A stretch of DNA of 64,000 nt from Salinibacterium sp. ZJ450 (GTDB lineage Bacteria > Actinomycetota > Actinomycetes > Actinomycetales > Microbacteriaceae). Below are positions 24,290 through 32,917 of the stretch, piece after piece. The notes below the pieces were generated by a model. The model was not told where the DNA came from and did not search any database. It worked only from the letters and a program-made list of their open reading frames with translations. The stretch is taken from positions 2,604,001-2,668,000 of the forward strand of contig NZ_CP061771.1 in the NCBI RefSeq assembly GCF_011751885.2, given 5' to 3'. Position numbers and translations under genes: made by a program. The stretch's first letter is position 1; every line of letters starts with the position of its first letter.

Positions 24290-25956
24290 TTGTCTGCTCC
24301 CGACTTGCGGCGCAGCAGCCACGGAGAGACGACGGGCGGAAGCACGATCGCCGCGAGCAGCAGCAGCACTGCACCGAGCATCGCCGACTGCTGCCAGCCC
24401 CAGCGCTCATCGTCAACTGTGAACGGTGAAGCGAGCGCGACACCCGTGATGGCGCCGGTTCCCCCCGAGATCAGGTTGCCGCTCTCGTCGTAGACCGGCG
24501 GCGCAGCGACAACTGCCCCGGCTGCACCAGTGCCGCCCGCGGCGCCGGCAGCCGCGCCAGCGCCCGAAGCTCCAGCAGCGCCGCCGGCACCGCCGGCACC
24601 GGCACCAGCAGCACCCGCGGCAGCTCCGCCCGTGCCAGACCCGGTCACTGCGGTCTCCTGCTTGGCGCCGGCGGTACCGGTCACACACTGGTTCGGTCCA
24701 CGCTTGTCGCAGTCAGCCGGCTGCGCCGCCGTGAGCGCGAGCTGGTTGCTGTTCGGCGAGTCACCCGGCTTGAAGGTCGGGTTGTTGCAGGCATTCACGT
24801 CGACGCTGGCCGAACCCGCCCCGGGAATGCGCTTGATCTGGTCGAAGCCGGCAAGCACCAGGTTCATCGGTAGTGGCGAATAGCCAAGGTCTTCGGCCTG
24901 TTGCTGCCCCTCGCACAGCATATAGCTGGCGAAAGCGCCCAGCGTATTGCCCTTGGCGGTGGTGAACACGCCGCCTACCTCGGTGGGCACGATCATGTAC
25001 GAGTAGCTGGAGAGCGGATAGGTGCGCGGGTCCGTGCTGTTGTAGACGCCGTCGAGGATCTGCGTCAGGTAATCGGCCGATCCCGCGGTGGTGTTGATCT
25101 GCGCCTCCAGTAGGGCGACCGCCACCGAGTCTGCAGTGGGCTCAACGTAGTGGTCGGACGCGTTCAGCACCTTGGCGACCGGGAAGCCCGCCTCAAGCGC
25201 GTAGGAGTACTCAACGTACGTGATGGCGCCCTCGCCGTAGCCCTGGCTGACATAGCCGGCCACACCGGACGAGCCGCTCTGCCCCTTGGCGCTGCCGAAC
25301 AGCGGGTACTGCGATGTCAGCCCACAGGGGTTCGGTCGGTTGACCGTGGCGCAGAAGGCGTTCCAGAGCGACGGATGCTGCTTCGACATCCACAGCGTGA
25401 ATTGGGCCGTCGATCCCGAGCCGTCCGATCGCACGACGGGCACGATGTTCTTGTCGGGCATCGCCAGGCCCGGGTTGTCCGCGACGATCGCCGGGTCGTT
25501 CCACTTCTTGATTCCACCGGTGAAGATCTTAGTGATCGTCTCGCCGGACAGGCGGAGGTTCGTGACCCGCTTGCCGCCAATGTTCAGGTGGTACATGAAC
25601 GCCGTACCACCGGCGACGATGGGCATGTAAGCGTAGCCGCGCTTCGGCACCTCCGGAGCGGAGTTGTCTTCGGGACGCGACTGGAAGGGGATCTCGCTGA
25701 CCGCGTAGTCGATGCTGCCCATGATGAAATCACGACGACCGGCCGATGAACCGACGCCCGAGTAGTTCACCGTCATGCCGTAGTTGGATGCCACGTTGGT
25801 ACGCCACTGGTCGAGCGCGTTCTGCGACCACGTGGATCCGGTTCCGGTAATGACCTCCCACGACGCGGCGTGCGAGGGCATGGCGATTCCGATGGAGAGC
25901 AGCGCCACACCGAGGGCGGCGACAAGTCGCTTGAGGCGACGCTTCGGCGGGGTCAT
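24286..25956 (-). CDS. pstS: Phosphate-binding protein PstS, membrane anchored
   Basis: 556 aa. Signal peptide 1-30 (ending SHA), then the PstS fold: GTGSTWSQNALDQW, NYSGVGSSAGRRDF, YMPIVAGGTAFMYH, LSGETITKIFTGGIKKWNDP and VVRSDGSGSTAQF, which matches the phosphate-binding RxDGSG loop. The Asp of the usual GASD segment is Glu88 here (AVSEIPF). A Gly/Ala-rich linker (about 440-495) leads to a C-terminal TM helix and RRKSGADK tail, in place of the lipobox normally used by Gram-positive PstS. Strong GGAGG upstream; the ATG overlaps the pstA stop. Expected to deliver phosphate or a phosphorylated ligand to PstC-PstA. Confidence 0.85.
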   Translation of the reverse strand: MTPPKRRLKRLVAALGVALLSIGIAMPSHAASWEVITGTGSTWSQNALDQWRTNVASNYGMTVNYSGVGSSAGRRDFIMGSIDYAVSEIPFQSRPEDNSAPEVPKRGYAYMPIVAGGTAFMYHLNIGGKRVTNLRLSGETITKIFTGGIKKWNDPAIVADNPGLAMPDKNIVPVVRSDGSGSTAQFTLWMSKQHPSLWNAFCATVNRPNPCGLTSQYPLFGSAKGQSGSSGVAGYVSQGYGEGAITYVEYSYALEAGFPVAKVLNASDHYVEPTADSVAVALLEAQINTTAGSADYLTQILDGVYNSTDPRTYPLSSYSYMIVPTEVGGVFTTAKGNTLGAFASYMLCEGQQQAEDLGYSPLPMNLVLAGFDQIKRIPGAGSASVDVNACNNPTFKPGDSPNSNQLALTAAQPADCDKRGPNQCVTGTAGAKQETAVTGSGTGGAAAGAAGAGAGGAGGAAGASGAGAAAGAAGGTGAAGAVVAAPPVYDESGNLISGGTGAITGVALASPFTVDDERWGWQQSAMLGAVLLLLAAIVLPPVVSPWLLRRKSGADK

Positions 25957-27212
25957 CGTGGTTCCTCCAGAGGTGGTGCGGATGCCGCGCGGCGGGCGGC
26001 GGTATTGATTCGGGCGGCGTCGCGTGCCGAGGCTGCCCGGGCGGCGCGCTGCTGCCGCGGCGACAGGTTGCCTGCTCCGCGACCGCCGATCAGGCGGGCG
26101 ATTGCAAAGAGGGCGAGCACCAGCAGCAGCAGCACCGCGGCGGTGCCGAAACCGCGGGCGACGATGTTCGGCTCGGGCGAGCGCACGAAGTCGAACACCT
26201 GCAACGGCAGCGAGATCATCGGGCCCTGGAACGGGTTGGTGTTCATCACGTTCGTGATGCCCGAGGTGAGCAGCACGGGCGAGGTCTCGCCGATGCCGCG
26301 CGCCGTTCCGAGGATCACCGCGGTGACCAGACCCGAGCGAGCGGTCGGCAGCACCACGTGCCACACCGTGCGCCACCGTGATGCCCCGAGAGCATAGGAC
26401 GCCTCACGCAGGTTTCCGGCGACCAGTCGAAGCACGACATCCGATGCCCGCACGATGATCGGCAGCATCATCACCGTGATCGCGAGCGCGGCCGCGAAAC
26501 CCGAGCGCTGATGGGTGAAGACCAGGATGATTGCGGAGTAGACGAACAGGCCGGCGACGATCGAGGGCAGCGCGGTCATCGCGTCGACGATAGTGCGCAC
26601 GAACCGCGCGAAGCGGCCGCCGATCTCGTTCAGGAACAGGGCGGTGACGATGCCGAGTGGGATCGAGATGGCCAGGGCGATGCCGATCTGGATGAGCGTG
26701 CCTACGAGGGCGTGCGCGACACCGCCGACGTCGAGTCCGTCGAGCGGGCCGGCGAACTCCATGTCGTTGAAGAAGAAATTCACGTGGACGAGCGCCTCTT
26801 GCCCGCGCAGCAGCGTGAAGATCACGACGAACAGCAGAGCACCGAACAGGATGAGGCCGGCACTCGAGAGCACTACCGTCATGATGCGATCGGTTACTTC
26901 GCGTCCGTCGGAGGTGGTGCTTACCAGTAGTGCGTACAGCGCGATGAAGCCGAGGAACGCGACGGCCACGAAGCCGACGATTCCGCTCAGCGGTGCAATC
27001 CAGCCGAACAACAACACGGCGATGGCCAAGGCGCCAGCGGCCGCGCCGAGCACGGCGTACTGGTCGTCGAGGCGGGCCGAGCGTACTCGGCGGCGCGGGC
27101 CGAGCTCGATTCCGTCGCGGATCGGGATGTTGGTGCGTGCTTCGGCCTCGGGCAGCTCGTCGGTGACGGTGGTGGTGGCGGTTGCGGTGGCGTCGAGTGT
27201 GATCGTCATCAT
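25953..27212 (-). CDS. pstA: Phosphate ABC transporter permease
   Basis: 419 aa. A long N-terminus with two or three extra hydrophobic segments precedes the standard PstA permease core (about residues 130-380): GVAHALVGTLIQIGIALAIS, DAMTALPSIVAGLFVYSAI, and the EAA-like loop EASYALGASRWRTVWHVVLPTARSGL that docks on PstB, then GIGETSPVLLTSG, characteristic of PstA. A basic Arg/Ala-rich cytoplasmic tail ends the protein. It overlaps pstC and pstS by 4 bases each. Confidence 0.92.
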   Translation of the reverse strand: MMTITLDATATATTTVTDELPEAEARTNIPIRDGIELGPRRRVRSARLDDQYAVLGAAAGALAIAVLLFGWIAPLSGIVGFVAVAFLGFIALYALLVSTTSDGREVTDRIMTVVLSSAGLILFGALLFVVIFTLLRGQEALVHVNFFFNDMEFAGPLDGLDVGGVAHALVGTLIQIGIALAISIPLGIVTALFLNEIGGRFARFVRTIVDAMTALPSIVAGLFVYSAIILVFTHQRSGFAAALAITVMMLPIIVRASDVVLRLVAGNLREASYALGASRWRTVWHVVLPTARSGLVTAVILGTARGIGETSPVLLTSGITNVMNTNPFQGPMISLPLQVFDFVRSPEPNIVARGFGTAAVLLLLVLALFAIARLIGGRGAGNLSPRQQRAARAASARDAARINTAARRAASAPPLEEPR

Positions 27213-28246
27213 CCCTCGCTATCTGCGCCGGACCGGGACCGCGCGACAATCGACGACGCGGTGAAGTTGATCACCAGGGTGATGAGGAAGAGAACGAGGC
27301 CCGCCGCCATCAGCGCCGAGAGCGCGAACTCACTCGCCTCGCCGTAGCGCAGGGCGACGAGCGCGGATACCGAGTTGCTGCCGGTCTTCAGCGCCTGCCA
27401 GTTGATCGTGAAGATCGGCGAGATGATCATGTAGACCGCGATCGTCTCGCCCAACGCGCGACCGAGGCCGAGCATCGTTCCACCGATGATGCCGCCGCGG
27501 CCGAACGGCAGCACGACGGCGCCGATCATGCCCCAGCGCGTGGAGCCGAGCGCGAACGCGGCCTCCCGCTCCCCCGCGGGCGCCTGCATGAACGCTTCGC
27601 GCATGATCGAGGTCTGCGTCGGCACCACCATCAGGCCGACCACGATGCCGGCGATGAACGCTGATGAGGTGAAGGCCGACGCGTCGGTCATCGCGGCGCC
27701 ATCTTGATCGGTCACCGCGAAGAAAGGGATCCAGCCGAAGTAGGTAGAGATCCAGCGCGAGACCGGGATGATGCTCTCCTGTAGGAAGAACACGCCCCAC
27801 AGTCCGAAGACCACGCTCGGCACGGCGGCCATCAGGTCGACCAGCGTGATGGCCCACTGTTTGAGACGGCCCATCAGTACTTCGGAGATAAGCAGCGAGG
27901 TTCCGAGCGCCAGCGGCACCGACACGCACATCGCGATGATGGCGATCATCACGGTGCCGAACAGCACCGCGGCGATGCCGAATGTGCCAGTCTCGGGCGA
28001 CCACTGCTGCTCGGTGAGGAAGCCGAAGCCGGCGACGGAGATCGCGTCACCGGCACGGAGCGACAGGAACAGGCCGACCGCGAGCATCACGCACACGGTG
28101 ATGGCGCCCGCCGAGGTGGCGATGGTGCGGAATGCACGGTCGGAGCCGGATGGCTTTGCCTGGAGTGACCGCTTCGGCTGGGTCACCGGGTTGCCGAGTT
28201 CGTCCAGGACGTCAGTCCTGGATGTCGCGGGCAGCGTGGTCAGCAT
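27209..28246 (-). CDS. pstC: Phosphate ABC transporter permease
   Basis: 345 aa. Six TM segments with PstC hallmarks: FGFLTEQQWSPETGTFGI, LMAAVPSVVFGLWGVFFL, the EAA loop EREAAFALGSTRWGMIGAVVLPFGRGG, and LGRALGETIAVYMIIS. The frame is open to 28279, but ATG 28246 with GAGGAA four bases upstream is the better start. First gene of the pstC-pstA-pstS-888aa transcript. The upstream region 28247-28426 contains a single GTTCACC word (minus strand of 28362-28368), the PHO-box unit of streptomycetes, but not the direct repeat a real PHO box needs. Confidence 0.92.
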   Translation of the reverse strand: MLTTLPATSRTDVLDELGNPVTQPKRSLQAKPSGSDRAFRTIATSAGAITVCVMLAVGLFLSLRAGDAISVAGFGFLTEQQWSPETGTFGIAAVLFGTVMIAIIAMCVSVPLALGTSLLISEVLMGRLKQWAITLVDLMAAVPSVVFGLWGVFFLQESIIPVSRWISTYFGWIPFFAVTDQDGAAMTDASAFTSSAFIAGIVVGLMVVPTQTSIMREAFMQAPAGEREAAFALGSTRWGMIGAVVLPFGRGGIIGGTMLGLGRALGETIAVYMIISPIFTINWQALKTGSNSVSALVALRYGEASEFALSALMAAGLVLFLITLVINFTASSIVARSRSGADSEG

Positions 28247-28426
28247 TAATTCCTCGGGGCGTAGCGGGGGTTGGCGCATGAAACTGGGTGGGATGAGGTG
28301 GGGGTTTGGACGGCTGGCGACGCTGCCGGTTTTACCGTCACGGCCGAGATTCGCCGCGCAAGGTGAACAACAGGCACCTAGTTGCCGACTACCGCGTATA
28401 CGAGCTCTGAGGAGATCCGGCCGCGT

Positions 28427-30205
28427 CTAACGCGGGTCGGATGCCGCGTCTGCGGGCGGCGCGGGCGACTGGCTCGGCGCCGGAGTGGGAGTAGGTGTGG
28501 GGGTTGGCGTGGGAGTCGGTGTTGGCGTCGCCGGCTCGCGCGGGGCGGCTGCCACCACCAGGGCGACCTCATCGCCGAGACGCAGCTGGGATTGAGCGCT
28601 AGGTACGCTAGACAGCACGGTGCCCACGCTCAGCGCGCTGCCGATTGGGCCGGCGGCGGGGGCCGTACTCGTGCGCACCGAAGTGGTGAACCCGGCGGAT
28701 CGGATCGTCGCCTCGGCGTCGGCCTGCGACATCCCCCGCACCTCTGGCACCGTGTTCGAGCCGGACGCCACCACGAGATCGACCCTGCCACCCAGCGGCA
28801 ACGGCGAGCCCGGTGCCGGCGAGGCTCCGAGCACGGTGTCGCCGGCCTCGGTGGAGTTCTGAACGGTTATTTCGCCAATCGTCAGGCCGACGGCAACTAG
28901 GGCCGCCCGCGCAGCGTGGAGGGTCGCAAACTCCACGGCCGGAACTGTGGCCCCGGTCACGGCGGGGCGTGGTGCTCGAGACGGTTGCGGCGCTGTGCTC
29001 GCGGTCGGCTCGGGGCTGGCCGACGAAGTGCTCGGCGGTTCGGCCACGACGGTACCGGGCGACGCCGACGCGAGCAGCCACGACGTGACGATGAGCCCTG
29101 CCACGACCAGGCCGGCGAGCCCCGCCCCGACGCCTCGGCCCGCACCGGTGGTGGCGCGGCGCGGTGCTCGTTTCGGTTTGGTCGGTTTGGCCGTTCCTGC
29201 GCTGCCGCTGGGCGGCACGGTCTGGCGCAGCACCACGGTCTCTGCGGCCGGGCTCAGTACTCGGGTGCGCGAGTCGCCCTGGTCCGCGGCATCCGGTGTC
29301 AGCTCGTCCGCGGTCGAAGCGGCAAGCATGCCGCGCACCTCACGCACCGCGACGGCCATTCCGGCGGCTGTCTGGAATCGGGCCGCGGGGTCTTTGATCA
29401 TCGCCTTGACCACGATGCGGTCGATAACCCGAGGGATACCGCGACGCGTGACGGAGGGCACCGCGGGCGGCGCGTTCACGTGCGCGGCCAATGTGGCCTG
29501 CACGGTGTCTCGCGGGTAGGGCGGCTGGCCGGTCAGCGCGAAGTGCAGCACGCCGCCGAGTTGGTAGAGGTCGCCCCGCTCGTCGACGGCGGCACCGTTG
29601 GCCTGCTCGGGCGACGTGTAGTGGGCGCTGCCGAGGATGCCGTGCCGTTCCGGGATGTCGGCGTCGACGCTGATCGCGGCGCGGCCGGCGGCGTCGGCCA
29701 GGCCGAAGTCGAGCAGGCGCACACCGGAGACGGTGAGTGGATGGCCGTCGGCCAGGTCGATCATGACGTTCGCGGGCGAAATGTCACGGTGGATGAGCCC
29801 GATCGCATGGGAGGCCTCGAGCGCGAGCAGCACTCCCTCGGCGAGGGTGAGCGCGTCGTCAATCCGGAGCGGGCCGCGCTGGTGCACCATTTCGCTGAGG
29901 GTAAGGCCGGGCGCGCGCTGCATGGCGATCCAGGCGAGCGCCCCCTCCCCCACATCGTGCACGCCGACGTCGAATGCTGCCGCGACATTGGGATGCTGCA
30001 GGGCCGTCGCCGCGCGTGCCTCGGCGAAGATCGCTTCTCGCGCTGCGAGAGAGCTCGCCAGGTGCGGGTGCAGGATCTTGACGGCAACCGCGGACTGGTC
30101 GCGCTCATCGATGGCGGCGAAGACCGACGCGGAGCCACCTGTTCCGAGCAGTTCGCCGAGCCGGTAGCGGCCCGCGATCAGGCCGGTGGGTGAGTCGGCC
30201 ATCAT
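28427..30205 (-). CDS. PknB-type Ser/Thr protein kinase with PASTA domains
   Basis: 592 aa. Cytoplasmic kinase domain (about 10-280): Gly loop LGTGGSASVF, VAIK-type AVAVKILHPH, catalytic loop LIHRDISPANVMI, then LLDFGLA. The HRDLKPxN consensus reads HRDISPAN, so the catalytic-loop Lys is Ser. A single TM segment (about 360-380) follows, then two extracellular PASTA-like domains (about 410-480 and 481-555; the second starts NTVPEVRGMSQADAEATIRSAGF) and a C-terminal (PT)n tract. PASTA modules bind muropeptides or lipid II, so this may sense wall state beside the Pst/WxL surface system. It ends 180 bases upstream of pstC. Not the conserved PknB of the division cluster by context. Confidence 0.85.
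   Translation of the reverse strand: MMADSPTGLIAGRYRLGELLGTGGSASVFAAIDERDQSAVAVKILHPHLASSLAAREAIFAEARAATALQHPNVAAAFDVGVHDVGEGALAWIAMQRAPGLTLSEMVHQRGPLRIDDALTLAEGVLLALEASHAIGLIHRDISPANVMIDLADGHPLTVSGVRLLDFGLADAAGRAAISVDADIPERHGILGSAHYTSPEQANGAAVDERGDLYQLGGVLHFALTGQPPYPRDTVQATLAAHVNAPPAVPSVTRRGIPRVIDRIVVKAMIKDPAARFQTAAGMAVAVREVRGMLAASTADELTPDAADQGDSRTRVLSPAAETVVLRQTVPPSGSAGTAKPTKPKRAPRRATTGAGRGVGAGLAGLVVAGLIVTSWLLASASPGTVVAEPPSTSSASPEPTASTAPQPSRAPRPAVTGATVPAVEFATLHAARAALVAVGLTIGEITVQNSTEAGDTVLGASPAPGSPLPLGGRVDLVVASGSNTVPEVRGMSQADAEATIRSAGFTTSVRTSTAPAAGPIGSALSVGTVLSSVPSAQSQLRLGDEVALVVAAAPREPATPTPTPTPTPTPTPTPAPSQSPAPPADAASDPR
28483..28530. repeat. GT-rich low-complexity tract encoding (Pro-Thr)n
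   Basis: Imperfect 6-base repeats (GGNGTN on the plus strand) encode the Thr-Pro tail near the C-terminus of the PASTA kinase. Such surface-exposed PT tails can be O-mannosylated by the enzyme type encoded at 55991; that link is speculative. Confidence 0.6.
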
Positions 30206-30239
30206 CCGTGGGCAGTCATCAGTCGCGCATTGTCGCGCA

Positions 30240-30722
30240 TCAGACGAGGGAGCGCTGGCTCACCGACTGGCTGTCGACATACTGCCGGGCTCCGCGCGCG
30301 ATCTCGGCGAGCGGCAGCGACTTCAGGGTCAGTGCGACGGCGTGACGGCGTTCCCGCTCGGCGACGTACCAGCGGGCGCACACCACGGCAGGGTGGCCGA
30401 AGATGCTGAGGTACCAGCCGTACGAACCCTGACGCTCGTCGCTGGTGAGGATGACCGCTCCGTCGCTGGCCACGAAGTCGACCGCCTCGGTGGCCGAGAT
30501 GACGGCATCCTGAAAGTCATCGAAGACGTCGGCGCTTCGAGCCAGCTCACGGTTGTTCGCCGAGACGAGTTGCCAGACCACGGCGAGCCGCTCCGGGTTG
30601 GGGGTGGTGCGGCCGGTTTCGGCGGTCGCGCCGACCACCCTGCGGCGGTGGGCACGCCACGGTGCCAGCTTGGGGCTGTCAGCGTTCGCGAAGCGGGTGA
30701 ATATGATGCGCGGAACGCCCAT
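30240..30722 (-). CDS. Conserved-looking protein of unknown function
   Basis: 160 aa, soluble, without signal peptide or TM segment. The first half is basic and Arg-rich; the second contains VFDDFQDAVISATEAVDFVASDGAVILTSDERQGSYGWYLSI, a beta-strand pattern slightly reminiscent of small DUF1508-like domains, but I do not recognise it securely. AGAGG lies four bases before the ATG. It is 34 bases upstream of the PASTA kinase gene on the same strand, so the two may be co-transcribed. High GC3 supports a real gene. Confidence 0.6.
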   Translation of the reverse strand: MGVPRIIFTRFANADSPKLAPWRAHRRRVVGATAETGRTTPNPERLAVVWQLVSANNRELARSADVFDDFQDAVISATEAVDFVASDGAVILTSDERQGSYGWYLSIFGHPAVVCARWYVAERERRHAVALTLKSLPLAEIARGARQYVDSQSVSQRSLV

Positions 30723-30945
30723 AGCCTCTGTGCCACTTTCTCGTGCGAGCCAATCGGGTCAGGCTCTTCATCGAGAAAGCTAAGGATTCCCTGTGAATTT
30801 GGGCGCTCTGACGCTTGTACAGCCGCAGTCGAAATGGTTAACGAGACATGAATAGGTAACGAGGAACGAGTGTCATCTGAAGAACGATCTGTCTACCCGG
30901 CGTGTCGGCAATCCCCCGTTTGCGCGTCACGACTAACGCTCGCGG

Positions 30946-32730
<1,785 letters not shown>

Positions 32731-32917
32731 GGGTAACGAGGCTACCGGAGTGCGGCTGGGCGGTTGCCCCGCTGAGGGGCGCGTGCGACTTGTGCTCGTC
32801 GCGGCTGCCCACTTTGATCTGCAGCCACTTCCTGCCGACGGACGCTGCGATCACGATCGCTAACACTGAGCAGGGACACCAAGGAATCGCTTCCGCCCGG
32901 CAGCCAGCAGCTGACGG

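Noticed and set aside
28362-28368. PHO box upstream of pstC
   Set aside because: A single GTTCACC on the minus strand; no second unit at 11-base spacing.
30723-30945. Possible small gene between the 160-aa protein and ABC-F genes
   Set aside because: Frames here are short, AT-richer and without a ribosome binding site; nothing supportable was seen.
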